The notes: generated from the letters alone by a model not told the origin. DNA of 64,000 nt from Chroococcidiopsis sp. CCMEE 29 (GCF_023558375.1 NZ_CP083761.1:2784001-2848000), one strand, 5' to 3'; positions 9,483-18,226 are shown, counted from the stretch's first letter. Made by a program: numbers and translations.

Positions 9483-10673
9483 ATGAATCCAGACGAATTT
9501 CAAACTCCAAAATCAGCCACTGAGCCGTTGATCGAGCCAGAAGAGCAAAATTCTCCAATCAAGTCACTGGAGGACTTAGATATCGAGGAGCAAGATTCTC
9601 TGGAGGAGTCCCCGGAAGACCCAGAAATTAAGTTCTTGACTGAACTAGAGGATCAAATTTCTACGGTGGAGGAACTGGAAGAATCACAGGAAGATAGTCA
9701 GGCAGGATTGGCAGCACAAAGAGTAGCTGACTTGCAACGCCAGGAACAAACCCTAAGACAGGAAATAGCCACCCTGCAAGCTTCCTATAAGATGCTTTCT
9801 GAACAAATAGCAGAAACCCAAACAGCCATGGGGCGTGTGGTGCAAGAAGCTCTGGCGCAATTGGAGCAGCGTAAACAAACACTGCAAGTTGCTGTGGAAC
9901 AGCTGGAACGTCGCCAGGAACGCATCCGCACAGAAATGCGAACAACGTTTGCTGGTGCATCCCAAGACTTAGCGATTCGAGTGCAGGGGTTTAAGGATTA
10001 TCTCACTGGCAGCTTACAAGATTTAGCAGCTGCGGCAGAACAGCTAGAACTGGTGAAGGCGAAAGAAGAACCGCCAAAACCAGCTGTAAAACCATCCAAG
10101 TCAGCGGAAACTCCGCCTTCACCGCAGTTTACCGAACAACGCTTTCAATCAACTACAAAGCATATTCAGCGTCTCATAGATCAATACCGTACTAAGCCAG
10201 ACTACTATGGTCCGCCCTGGCAACTGCGCCGCACATTTGAACCAGTCCACGCTGAACGAGTCTCTAACTGGTTTCTCACCCAAGGAGGACGGGGCGCTTT
10301 GCGGACGATGGGCAGTCGCTTGCAAAATATCTTGATTAGCTCAGCTATTATATCGGTGTTATATACACTGTATAGCGATCGCCTTCGGGCTCTAGTTTTA
10401 GCTAATACACCCGAACGTTTGGGAGATTGGCGACGAGGTTTGCAGGACTGCTTGGGAATTACTCGCAGTGATTTTGGTCCAGAACGGGGAGTTGTCTTGT
10501 TTGAAACTGCTGACGCTGTTGCCCTGAAAGCCGAACGACTGATTAAAGCTAATCAGATGCCGCTGATTATAATTGATGATTCTGAAGACACAATTAGTCT
10601 TTCACTGCTGCAATTCCCGCTACTATTAGCCTTTGCGCCTGATCCTAGAACGGCTAGAGATTATGAATTTTAA
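9483..10673 (+). CDS. DUF3086 family protein with coiled coil
   Basis: About 396 residues. The N-terminal 75 residues are very acidic (Glu/Asp/Pro-rich), followed by a long coiled coil (about residues 80-170; Gln/Glu-rich heptads) and a globular C-terminal domain from about residue 215 (RYRTKPDYYGPPWQLRRTFEPVH) characteristic of DUF3086, a cyanobacterial family of unknown function. ATG 9483 (MNPDEFQ) is chosen over the upstream in-frame TTG 9456. It follows DUF3119 by about 60 bases. No enzymatic motif is recognisable. Confidence 0.82.
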   Translation: MNPDEFQTPKSATEPLIEPEEQNSPIKSLEDLDIEEQDSLEESPEDPEIKFLTELEDQISTVEELEESQEDSQAGLAAQRVADLQRQEQTLRQEIATLQASYKMLSEQIAETQTAMGRVVQEALAQLEQRKQTLQVAVEQLERRQERIRTEMRTTFAGASQDLAIRVQGFKDYLTGSLQDLAAAAEQLELVKAKEEPPKPAVKPSKSAETPPSPQFTEQRFQSTTKHIQRLIDQYRTKPDYYGPPWQLRRTFEPVHAERVSNWFLTQGGRGALRTMGSRLQNILISSAIISVLYTLYSDRLRALVLANTPERLGDWRRGLQDCLGITRSDFGPERGVVLFETADAVALKAERLIKANQMPLIIIDDSEDTISLSLLQFPLLLAFAPDPRTARDYEF

Positions 10674-10721
10674 ACTCTCTGTATAATACAAACCTCATAC
10701 GGGATAATCCAAACTTCATAC

Positions 10722-10778
10722 GGGCGGGTTTGCCATAATCTGGGTGGGGGGAAGGATAAATCTGATAAAAACCCGCCC
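10722..10778. repeat. Inverted repeat GGGCGGGTTT / AAACCCGCCC
   Basis: Ten-base perfect arms at 10722-10731 and 10769-10778 between the DUF3086 gene and plsY. Just upstream are two near-copies of CTTCATACGGG about 22 bases apart. This looks like a dispersed palindromic element rather than a simple terminator, since no T-run follows. Confidence 0.6.
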
Positions 10779-10802
10779 CTACAAAACTCAAAACTAATTC
10801 AA

Positions 10803-11486
10803 ATGACTCTCTGGTTGACTTTGTGCGGGGCAATTTTGCTGGTAGCTTACTTGCTGGGTTCTACGCCCACTGGCTACACACTAGCGCGGCTGATTAAAGG
10901 CATTGATATTCGGGAACATGGTTCTGGTTCAACCGGGGCAACCAATGTACTGAGAACCCTAGGAAAAGGTCCAGGGCTATTGGTATTACTCATTGATATG
11001 TTGAAAGGGGTATTAGCGATCGCGCTGGTATATTGGGCGTTCGCTTTTGCCGCCGGTCACACTATTGTTCCCCCAACTGTCAATCTTGAACTTTGGCTTG
11101 GTTGGATGGTGGCGTTGGCTGGGTTAGCAGCTGTACTTGGACATAGTAAATCAATTTGGTTGGGCTTTACGGGTGGAAAATCCGTTGCCACTAGTTTAGG
11201 CATTTTATTAGCAATGTCGTGGCAAGTAGCTTTGGGAACGATGGCAGTTTTTGGCGTGGTGCTGGTGCTGTCGCGGATTGTGTCTCTTAGTTCTATTGCT
11301 GGAGCGATCGCTGTTTCTGTCTTCATGGTACTCCTACATCAGCCACTACCCTACCTGCTGTTTGCCGTTGCTGGTGGCATATATGTCATCTGGCGACACC
11401 GTAGCAACATCCAGCGTTTACTTGCGGGTACAGAATCACAACTAGGACAGAAGTTACAGTCAGAACCAGAACAAAGTCTTAAATAA
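10803..11486 (+). CDS. plsY: Glycerol-3-phosphate acyltransferase PlsY
   Basis: Integral membrane enzyme that moves an acyl group from acyl-phosphate to glycerol-3-phosphate, the first step of phospholipid and glycolipid synthesis. The three PlsY motifs are visible: YLLGSTPTGY near the N-terminus, GSGSTGATNVLRTLGKGPG, and GHSKSIWLGFTGGKSVATSLG. Five or more hydrophobic helices; 227 residues, close to the family's 200-230. The short polar C-terminal tail is not conserved. It closes the mlaE/DUF3119/DUF3086 run on the same strand. Confidence 0.95.
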   Translation: MTLWLTLCGAILLVAYLLGSTPTGYTLARLIKGIDIREHGSGSTGATNVLRTLGKGPGLLVLLIDMLKGVLAIALVYWAFAFAAGHTIVPPTVNLELWLGWMVALAGLAAVLGHSKSIWLGFTGGKSVATSLGILLAMSWQVALGTMAVFGVVLVLSRIVSLSSIAGAIAVSVFMVLLHQPLPYLLFAVAGGIYVIWRHRSNIQRLLAGTESQLGQKLQSEPEQSLK

Positions 11487-11516
11487 CCACTCGCCTCTCG
11501 TCCCTCGCCCCTATTT

Positions 11517-12092
11517 TCAAATTTCTTGCAGCAGCCAGCGGAAGCCTATCACTTCCTCCTGCGAGTCCCTCACAGCGGTGGCTGTACAAATAACTGGAAA
11601 AGGCGTACTTTGCCGAGGTTGAAGTTGTATCTCCCAACTCCTGAGTTCTTTACCTGTTTGCAACTGATTCACATTGGTTTGGAAGGTACAGCAGGTTTCC
11701 TTGGTAACAAAGACATTCAATGGCTTGCCCACTAAATAGAATTTTTGCGGAATGTTCAGCAAGTTGGCTGCTGCCTCGTTAGCTTCCTGAATCACCGTAT
11801 ACAAGTCTGTAACTACATAGCCACAAGGGGCAAACTCAAACAAGTCCTGATATCGACGAGCTTCCTTTTTCAGTGTCAGATTAGCTACCTCCAGTTCTTC
11901 AGTACGCAGGTGCAACTCCTCCATTACTGCGTATATTTCTTCAAAGGCGTTTGAAAGTTGGTCTAGCGACTCCCACATCAATGCTTCCTGTTCTTCCGGC
12001 ACTGTGTTAGCACGCTTCCATAACATTTCCAAACGTGGCAGTGCTAAGTTAAGTAACTGATCGAGTGCCTGATTATTTCTCATCGTGAACAT
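11517..12092 (-). CDS. PAS-domain protein, probable sensor/regulator
   Basis: About 191 residues from ATG 12092 (an in-frame TTG at 12134 is possible). An N-terminal helical/coiled-coil part (about 1-80; QEALMWESLDQLSNAFEEIY) leads into one PAS domain (about 85-190; DLFEFAPCGYVVTDLYTVIQEAN, then LLNIPQKFYLVGKPLNVFV). No kinase, cyclase or DNA-binding output follows, so it is a stand-alone sensor or a partner for another protein. It converges with plsY and diverges from arsM. The PAS domain has vicinal cysteines in KETCCTFQ; a link to arsenic sensing would be speculation. Confidence 0.75.
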   Translation of the reverse strand: MFTMRNNQALDQLLNLALPRLEMLWKRANTVPEEQEALMWESLDQLSNAFEEIYAVMEELHLRTEELEVANLTLKKEARRYQDLFEFAPCGYVVTDLYTVIQEANEAAANLLNIPQKFYLVGKPLNVFVTKETCCTFQTNVNQLQTGKELRSWEIQLQPRQSTPFPVICTATAVRDSQEEVIGFRWLLQEI

Positions 12093-12571
12093 GACGTAAT
12101 CACCAAACCTATTAGTTGAACTCCAATCCGGCAACAGAATAACCTAGAAACTTTAGACCCCGTGTCTAACTCAGTTCAAATGAGAAGTCTAGCCCAGCTT
12201 TTGCTAATTAAGTTTAAAAAATGTATACTCTTAATTAAGATAGCGCGATTTCTGGTACAGAGCTTCTAACTAGAGAATTATCAACCAGCCTAGTCACTTG
12301 TAGGGTTTGCTCGATAACTTGGCAAGCTGGAGCAATATAAAGAACTATTAAATTATTTAATTTTGACCAAAGGTCTATATTATCAGCTTTAGCCCTAGAA
12401 TTACTCAGGAATGCGTGATTATAGTCTGATTTAGAGGAGATGACGAATGATGCGATCGCCTAACCCAGTGGTTCGATAAAGTAGTTAAGAAAGAATTGCT
12501 CCAAGATACAGCATAAACTTTTTCTAGTCCCAGCATCCCCCCTAGACTTAACGTTAGCCAGAGAGTATTTA
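12093..12571. other. Intergenic region upstream of arsM
   Basis: About 480 bases with no long gene. It holds an AT palindrome (12347-12361) and an 11-codon open frame (12447-12479) with an AGAGGAG site 7 bases upstream, both of possible regulatory interest for the arsM-arsS pair. Confidence 0.5.
12347..12361. promoter_or_regulatory. AT-rich palindrome, possible operator
   Basis: Perfect dyad ATTAAAT-T-ATTTAAT, 211 bases before the arsM start and between the divergent PAS gene and arsM. Symmetry and position suit a dimeric repressor, but AT-rich dyads also arise by chance. Confidence 0.3.
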
Positions 12572-13540
12572 ATGAGTTATTTGGAAGCAACTGCAAAATT
12601 TTATACTGAAGTAGCACAGTCCCCACAAGTTGGTTTGTGCTGCGTTCAAAGCAGTCCTCTGCAATTACCAGGACTAAAAATTCCCTGCAAAATGCAGGAG
12701 ATGAATTATGGCTGCGGTACCACTGTTCACCCAGCTGAACTCGCTAATCAACCTACTGTACTATATGTAGGTGTCGGCGGTGGCTTAGAAGCATTGCAAT
12801 TCGCCTATTTTTCCCGCCGTCCTAGTGCCGTGATTGCCGTTGATCCAGTCGCAGCCATGCGTGAGGCAGCGGCGTGTAACCTGCAAATCGCTGCCAAAGA
12901 AAACCCTTGGTTTAATCCTAGTTTTGTCGAAATTCGGTCAGGGGATGCCTTTTCCCTACCCCAACTCGATGCTTCTGTCGATGTAGTGGCACAGAATTGT
13001 CTATTCAATATCTTTGAACCAGAGGATTTAACCCGTGCTTTAAAAGAAGCATTTCGGGTACTAAAACCAGGCGGACGCTTGCAGATGAGCGATCCAATTG
13101 CCACCCGTCCAATTCCAGCACATCTGCAACAAGATGAACGATTAAGGGCTATGTGTCTATCCGGCGCTCTTACCTACGATCAGTATATCCAGCGAATTAT
13201 TGACGCTGGCTTTGGGCAGGTTGAAATCAGAGCACGTCGTCCTTACCGCATCTTAGACTGTCATAGCTACAACCTAGAAGATAATTTACTACTAGAAAGT
13301 CTTGATTCTGTTTCTTTCAAAGTTTCCATCCCAGAAGATGGTGCCTGCGTCTTCACTGGTAAAACTGCTATTTACACTGGAATAGAACGATTTTTCGATG
13401 ACTCAGCTGGACATATACTTCAGCGAGGTGTGCCAGCAGCAGTGTGTGATAAAACAGCTGCTAAACTTGCCTCTCTCATACCTAAGGACGTGGTGGTTAC
13501 TAATTCAACTTGGCACTATAGTGGGGGCGGTTGTTGTTAG
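12572..13540 (+). CDS. arsM: Arsenite S-adenosylmethionine methyltransferase, arsenosugar-type
   Basis: Transfers methyl groups from SAM to As(III), giving methylated arsenicals for volatilisation or arsenosugar synthesis. The 322-residue protein has a class I methyltransferase core (SAM loop YVGVGGGLEAL near 65-75, acidic residue Asp91, MSDPIATRP). Three cysteines sit where ArsM enzymes bind As(III): Cys48 in NYGCGTT, Cys143 in AQNCLFN and Cys195 in RAMCLSG. A Cys pair lies near the N-terminus (GLCCVQ), and the protein ends in GGGCC, a further likely metal-binding tail. The adjacent arsS supports the arsenosugar assignment. ATG 12572 has only a weak GAGAG site. Confidence 0.88.
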   Translation: MSYLEATAKFYTEVAQSPQVGLCCVQSSPLQLPGLKIPCKMQEMNYGCGTTVHPAELANQPTVLYVGVGGGLEALQFAYFSRRPSAVIAVDPVAAMREAAACNLQIAAKENPWFNPSFVEIRSGDAFSLPQLDASVDVVAQNCLFNIFEPEDLTRALKEAFRVLKPGGRLQMSDPIATRPIPAHLQQDERLRAMCLSGALTYDQYIQRIIDAGFGQVEIRARRPYRILDCHSYNLEDNLLLESLDSVSFKVSIPEDGACVFTGKTAIYTGIERFFDDSAGHILQRGVPAAVCDKTAAKLASLIPKDVVVTNSTWHYSGGGCC

Positions 13541-13647
13541 AGCTGGCTTTCAGCTATTAAGATACTACGCTGTTAGGTCTGCCATCAGCTGATTTTAGAC
13601 CTACCCTTAAGCAGGGTCAAATTATTATTTTTTCATAGAAGTAAGGC

Positions 13648-14640
13648 ATGATTCAAACAGCAGGAACACCTTTCATTAAAAAATTAAACTCACCTTTAAC
13701 TAAAAACAAAATTAAGGTTTTACAAATTAACTTAGGCAAGCGGTGCAATCTTGCCTGTGCACACTGCCATGTAGAAGCTGGACCCAAACGAACTGAAGAG
13801 CTTTCACCCGAAATTTGTAACCAGTTAATTCAGATTATTCATAAATTTCCTGAAATTAAAATTGTTGATCTAACGGGTGGTGCTCCAGAAATGAATTATG
13901 GCTTTAAACCACTGGTAGAAGCAGCACGAGACAATGGCAAACAAGTGATTGTCCGGTCTAATTTGACAATTTATTTTGAAAAAGATTTTGGCGATCTTCC
14001 AGAATATTGCGCTAAACACCAAACAAGAATTGTTGCATCGCTGCCCTGCTACCTGGCAGATAATGTTGATAAAATGCGAGGGCGGGGTGTATTTGATGCT
14101 TCGATTAAAGCGCTTCAATGGTTGAATCAACTAGGGTATGGTGAAAACCCAAATTTAATCCTCGATTTAGTGTTTAACCCTCAGCTTCCAATCAATGAAA
14201 AGTTTTCTCTGACTCCAAATCAAAATCGACTGACACAAGACTATAAAATGTTCTTGCAAGAACATTTTGGAATTGTATTTAACAACCTATTCACCATTAC
14301 TAATTTACCAGTTGGTAGGACTAAAATCCATTTACAACGTAAGCAACTGTACGCACCTTATTTACATTTTTTAGAGTCGCAATTCAATTCGAGTACAATT
14401 GAGCATTTGATGTGTCGAGATGAACTTTCAGTTGATTATCTGGGTAATATTTACGATTGCGACTTCAACCAGATGATGAATCTGCCAGCTAAAACTCGGG
14501 ATGGCAAAACGCTAACGGTTACCAAGCTTTTGGCAGATGGGACTTTAGATCTAATTGATGAAGTACAAACTGCGCCCTATTGCTACGGTTGTACTGCTGG
14601 CAGCGGTTCAAGTTGTGGTGGTGCTTTGATTGAAAGTTAA
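13648..14640 (+). CDS. arsS: Arsenosugar biosynthesis radical SAM protein ArsS
   Basis: Radical SAM enzyme of 330 residues proposed to build 5'-deoxyadenosyl dimethylarsine, the arsenosugar precursor, from the ArsM product. The [4Fe-4S] motif is Cys33-x3-Cys37-x2-Cys40 (KRCNLACAHCH). The radical SAM glycine motif is DLTGGAPEMNYG. A C-terminal Cys cluster (YCYGCTAGSGSSCGG) is typical; some relatives carry selenocysteine there, while this one has Cys codons. It lies 107 bases after arsM on the same strand. It is more AT-rich than its neighbours, which may reflect transfer. Confidence 0.9.
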   Translation: MIQTAGTPFIKKLNSPLTKNKIKVLQINLGKRCNLACAHCHVEAGPKRTEELSPEICNQLIQIIHKFPEIKIVDLTGGAPEMNYGFKPLVEAARDNGKQVIVRSNLTIYFEKDFGDLPEYCAKHQTRIVASLPCYLADNVDKMRGRGVFDASIKALQWLNQLGYGENPNLILDLVFNPQLPINEKFSLTPNQNRLTQDYKMFLQEHFGIVFNNLFTITNLPVGRTKIHLQRKQLYAPYLHFLESQFNSSTIEHLMCRDELSVDYLGNIYDCDFNQMMNLPAKTRDGKTLTVTKLLADGTLDLIDEVQTAPYCYGCTAGSGSSCGGALIES

Positions 14641-14653
14641 GCTTGATTCTCTT

Positions 14654-15586
14654 TCACAGACTCTCGTAGGTAAGTTTAGGGTTTTCCCAGTTGGTCTCTT
14701 GCAGAAATTCATCGAATGTGGTAAGGAGTCCAGGAAACTCTTCCCTCAAGTGCTTGACATCAGCTTGATAACCCTTAGTGCGATACCACTGAATCAGAGC
14801 GAACAGTTCCTTTCTCAGGAGGAGTAAAAAAATCCAGGCGGGAATCTGTTTATAGACAACTGCAGTCCCCTGCGCTTTTGAAAATGCCTCCGCCAGCTGC
14901 TTTGGGGTCAGCACGTCGCCAGCCAGTTCAATTTCTTGACCGATGTACTTGCAGGGATTTTTCATCACGTAGGCAGCAATGCGACCCATGTCTTTAGTCG
15001 CAACCAGATGTAGGGGCTTGTCAGGTTGAATGGAGAATGGAAAGACACCCTTGAGAATTGATGGTCGTGTGTACTTCTTCCAAAACTCCTCCATAAACAA
15101 GCAGGCTCGCAACATAGTCGTCGGTAAGCCAGCCTGTTTCAGAGTTTGCTCCACCTTGTATTTCTGCTCAATGTGGCTGATACCGGAATTTCTGTCTGCC
15201 CCGCCTGCGGAGTTATACACTAAGTGCTTAATGTTGGCGGTCTTAGCAGCTTGTGCCAGGCGGTGCGCTCTCTCGACCTCTAGTGGATCAGGTTTAGTCA
15301 AGTCAGCAGAGGTGGCGTGGCAGTAAACAGCCGAAATTCCTTCCAAGGCTGCTTCCAGCGAGCCCTGATCATCTAGGTCTGCCTCAACCAGCTCAACTCC
15401 TGCATCGCTTATCTTTGACAGAGAAGGACGGTCAAGAACAATTTTCCTGGTGATGGCGCGTAGGTTGGTGACTCCCTGTTCGAGAACTCCCTTGACTACA
15501 TTTCCACCAGTACCTCCAGTAACTCCGATCAGCAGGACTTTACCGATTTTCGATTCTGTGGAATCAGGGGAATCTAAGATGTTCAC
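14654..15586 (-). CDS. NAD(P)-binding atypical short-chain dehydrogenase (NmrA-like)
   Basis: A 310-residue Rossmann-fold protein. Dinucleotide motif GVTGGTGGNVVKG near residues 21-33, then an acidic EADLDD turn and NSAGGADRN, the pattern of atypical SDRs that bind NAD(P) to sense redox state or reduce sugars or quinones. The active-site Tyr-x3-Lys is not clear, so catalysis is uncertain. Start is GTG 15584-15586 with AAGAAG too close to be ideal. It converges with arsS with only 13 bases between stops. No substrate can be assigned. Confidence 0.75.
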   Translation of the reverse strand: MNILDSPDSTESKIGKVLLIGVTGGTGGNVVKGVLEQGVTNLRAITRKIVLDRPSLSKISDAGVELVEADLDDQGSLEAALEGISAVYCHATSADLTKPDPLEVERAHRLAQAAKTANIKHLVYNSAGGADRNSGISHIEQKYKVEQTLKQAGLPTTMLRACLFMEEFWKKYTRPSILKGVFPFSIQPDKPLHLVATKDMGRIAAYVMKNPCKYIGQEIELAGDVLTPKQLAEAFSKAQGTAVVYKQIPAWIFLLLLRKELFALIQWYRTKGYQADVKHLREEFPGLLTTFDEFLQETNWENPKLTYESL

Positions 15587-15679
15587 TTCTTGTTTTTATT
15601 AAACCGCTTTTGTATTTGTTACTTTTTTAGGACTTACGCAAAATTTACCTCCGGTCAGGTGCCTGCATCAGTCCTGTTT

Positions 15680-16351
15680 TTAATTTTTGAGAGCTACTGG
15701 ATTAGAAACACCTAGCAATTCCCATAGCTGTGAGTCTGTGAAATCATGGATGACTAGCATTGCCCCCAGTTCGTAGAGGTCTTCCGGTTCTTGGGTTGAA
15801 GCAATACCAACTGTGGGTATGCCAGCTCCCACAGCAGCGCGGATGCCAGAGGGTGAGTCTTCAAAAGCCAGTGCTTGCTCTGGAGATAAGCCAAAGTAGT
15901 TGAGAATATGCCGATAGGGAGTAGGGTCAGGCTTAGGTATGCCAACTTCTTCAGATACAACCACCTGATCGAACTTATCTTGCAGATGCAGAACTTTCAG
16001 CATATAGTCAGCATTCTGGCGAGGCGCATTGGTTACCACAGCTTGTTTTAGTCCCCGTTGATCTGCCCATTCGATCAAGTTTAACAGCCCAGGCAGAGGA
16101 GTGAGTTCAGGAGCCAGTTCACGGAAGCGAGCCTCTTTGCGATCGCTGAATTTTTGTACGGCTTCTGGGGATAACTCTGGCAGCAGTTCTTGCACAATTA
16201 TTGGGTTGAGTCGTCCACTTATGCGAGTTTTGTAGAACTGTTCATCAATCTCAATCTCGTAGTCCCTCAAGAGTTGCTGCCAAGCTTGGTAGTGTAACGG
16301 GTCAGTATTAACGATGGTTCCATCGAGGTCGTACAGGATTGCTGCCAGCAT
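15680..16351 (-). CDS. HAD-family phosphatase/phosphomutase (beta-phosphoglucomutase-like)
   Basis: About 223 residues, HAD subfamily I. Catalytic motif I is LYDLDGTIVNTDPLHY at the extreme N-terminus (both Asp present), motif II is VVTNAPR, and motif III/IV is GIPKPDPTPY...FEDSPSGI. The cap helices between motifs I and II (WQQLLRDYEIEIDEQFYK) resemble beta-phosphoglucomutase and 2-deoxyglucose-6-phosphatase relatives. ATG 16351 puts motif I at residue 6; the longer frame to 16444 would add 31 unlike residues. It diverges from the YbdK-type ligase across a strong dyad. Confidence 0.85.
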   Translation of the reverse strand: MLAAILYDLDGTIVNTDPLHYQAWQQLLRDYEIEIDEQFYKTRISGRLNPIIVQELLPELSPEAVQKFSDRKEARFRELAPELTPLPGLLNLIEWADQRGLKQAVVTNAPRQNADYMLKVLHLQDKFDQVVVSEEVGIPKPDPTPYRHILNYFGLSPEQALAFEDSPSGIRAAVGAGIPTVGIASTQEPEDLYELGAMLVIHDFTDSQLWELLGVSNPVALKN

Positions 16352-16385
16352 GATTCTTTGCAAGAACTTAGGGCTTGCAGTGACC

Positions 16386-16407
16386 TTAACACATCTTAAT
16401 GTGTTAA
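16386..16407. promoter_or_regulatory. Inverted repeat in divergent promoter (candidate operator)
   Basis: TTAACACA at 16386-16393 and TGTGTTAA at 16400-16407, a perfect 8-base dyad around TCTTAA. It sits 35 bases before the HAD start and 125 bases before the YbdK-type start, so one regulator could control both. Whether a protein binds here is unknown. Confidence 0.5.
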
Positions 16408-16531
16408 TAGTGTATGTTGACTTACAACGACCTAACTCGTGCAATCGATTGCACTCGAGGGCGCGATTGCCACTACGATATCAAAAGCCGCTCATCCTGC
16501 AACAGGTTTGCATTTAAGAAGGACATCTGGC

Positions 16532-17647
16532 ATGTCACCCCAGGCAGAAGACTTCACCATCGGTGTCGAAGAGGAATATCAGATTATCAACCCCACAACA
16601 CGCGAGCTTTGTTCGCGGGTGCAGCAGATTCTACCGATAGCACAGAAAGCTCTTGGCGAAGAAGTGCAGCCTGAAGCTCAGCTCTCACAAATAGAGATTG
16701 GCACACCCGTCTGTCGAACATTGGCGGACGTGCGCGCAGAACTGGTACGTTTGCGACGGGAAGTCATTGCGGCAGCAGCCATTGACGGTAACCAAATTGC
16801 CGCCGCTGGGACACATCCATTTTCATCGTGGGAACAACAGCAAATTACGCCCAAAGAACGTTATCAAGAGCTGATGCGAGATTATCAGCAGCTGACCCGG
16901 GAGCTAATGATCTTTGGCTGTCACGTGCACGTTGGCATCAGAGATCGCTCTACGGCAATCCGTGTCATGAACCGCGCGCGAGTGTGGCTGGCACCGATGC
17001 TGGCGCTAGCAGCAAACTCGCCTTTCTGGTTAGGTACGGATACAGGATATGCAAGTTATCGCACCCAAATTTGGGGCAGGTGGCCGATATCAGGTCCGCC
17101 ATTAATTTTCGAGTCACAAGCTGAATACGAAGCGCTTGTAGAAGCTCTGCTCGCAACTAGAAGTGTAGAGGAGGCGACGAAGATTTATTGGGATATGCGA
17201 TTGTCCGAGCGTTATCCGACAGTGGAGTTTCGTGTCACGGATGTGTGCATGACAGTAGACGAGGCGGTGATGGTGGCGGGACTCACACGCGCTTTGGTAC
17301 GGACTTGTTGCGGGCAAGCAATGCGTGATGAACCGTTCCCTGCAGTACGCCACGAACTTATACGTGCTGCTCACTGGCGCGCTGCACGTTATGGCTTAGA
17401 TACAGAGCTGATAGACGTTGGCGCTATGGCTGCCGTCCCAGCGCGCGATCTGGTTAAGAAGTTTCTAGCCTTTGTTCGCCCATCCCTAGAAGAGTATGGA
17501 GACTGGGACGAGATTTCATCGATTGTCCAGGAAACAATGCAACGCGGTACAGGTGCAACACGGCAGCGTGAAGCATACAAACGTGCGGGACATATGGAGG
17601 ATGTCGTTGACTTAATCGTTGCGGAAACAGCCAAAGGAATAGGTTGA
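16532..17647 (+). CDS. YbdK-type carboxylate-amine ligase (GCS2 family)
   Basis: A 371-residue cytoplasmic ATP-grasp-like ligase of the glutamate-cysteine ligase 2 family, which joins an amino acid to an amine; E. coli YbdK has weak gamma-glutamylcysteine synthetase activity. Motifs seen: TIGVEEEYQIINP near residues 10-22, SQIEIGTPVC, FGCHVHVGI and MRLSERYPTVEFRVTDVC. Start ATG 16532 is chosen because AAGAAGGA lies 8 bases upstream and the family motif begins just after it; the frame is open back to GTG 16439. The true substrate in cyanobacteria is not known from sequence. Confidence 0.88.
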   Translation: MSPQAEDFTIGVEEEYQIINPTTRELCSRVQQILPIAQKALGEEVQPEAQLSQIEIGTPVCRTLADVRAELVRLRREVIAAAAIDGNQIAAAGTHPFSSWEQQQITPKERYQELMRDYQQLTRELMIFGCHVHVGIRDRSTAIRVMNRARVWLAPMLALAANSPFWLGTDTGYASYRTQIWGRWPISGPPLIFESQAEYEALVEALLATRSVEEATKIYWDMRLSERYPTVEFRVTDVCMTVDEAVMVAGLTRALVRTCCGQAMRDEPFPAVRHELIRAAHWRAARYGLDTELIDVGAMAAVPARDLVKKFLAFVRPSLEEYGDWDEISSIVQETMQRGTGATRQREAYKRAGHMEDVVDLIVAETAKGIG

Positions 17648-17791
17648 TTCGTAGGTAGATAGTTCGCGCAAGTTTGTATTCATAAACACAGGCTTATTTA
17701 ACATTAGTCCATTCCGCAGATGGAGGAACTGCGAAGAGCAACAGGAGTATCTGTGGAAGAAAATTAAGCTTGTACAGAAGAGGGCTTTACT

Positions 17792-18226
17792 ATGAAGACC
17801 CGCTACTTAGCTCTGAGCCTGGGAATCGTCTTTCTGCTCATTGGTATAATGGGATTTGTGCCAGCTTTGCGTTCACTGCCTAGCAACGCACCTGACATCA
17901 CAGTTGATGCTGGGTATGGCTACCTACTAGGCTTATTTCCAATCAATGTCTTGCATAACATCGTACACCTAACAGTTGGTGCGTTGGGTATCTTTGCCTA
18001 TTTCAGCGGCGTTAACGGTTCGCGATTATTTGCACAAGGTTTGACGATTTTTTATGGAGCGCTAGCAGTTATGGGTTTGATTCCAGCCACCAACACGACG
18101 TTTGATTTAATCCCAATCTTTAGTAACGATGTCTGGCTCCATGCAGGGACGGCACTAATTTCAGGGTACTTTGGGTTCGTGGCACCAGAAAAAGAGGAGA
18201 GCGACGCCAGAACGATGCAAAGCTAA
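17792..18226 (+). CDS. DUF4383 four-helix membrane protein
   Basis: A 144-residue protein with four hydrophobic segments (about 5-27, 46-72, 80-100, 112-130) and the DUF4383-like core LGLFPINVLHNIVHLTVGALGIFAYF. Function is unknown; the family occurs in many bacteria as small integral membrane proteins. ATG 17792 follows AGAGGG. The C-terminus is charged (PEKEESDARTMQS). It is monocistronic, convergent with the broken GNAT gene. Confidence 0.75.
   Translation: MKTRYLALSLGIVFLLIGIMGFVPALRSLPSNAPDITVDAGYGYLLGLFPINVLHNIVHLTVGALGIFAYFSGVNGSRLFAQGLTIFYGALAVMGLIPATNTTFDLIPIFSNDVWLHAGTALISGYFGFVAPEKEESDARTMQS

Noticed and set aside
12405-12626. 73-codon minus-strand frame before arsM
   Set aside because: It overlaps the arsM start, has no ribosome site and no recognisable protein features.
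15628-15674. AGGACT...AGTCCT with following T-run between the SDR and HAD genes
   Set aside because: Six-base arms far apart; could be an insertion-sequence end fragment, but not strong enough to call.
17720-17767. 15-residue frame MEELRRATGVSVEEN
   Set aside because: Looks like the tail of a lost gene, but is too short to assign or to call.
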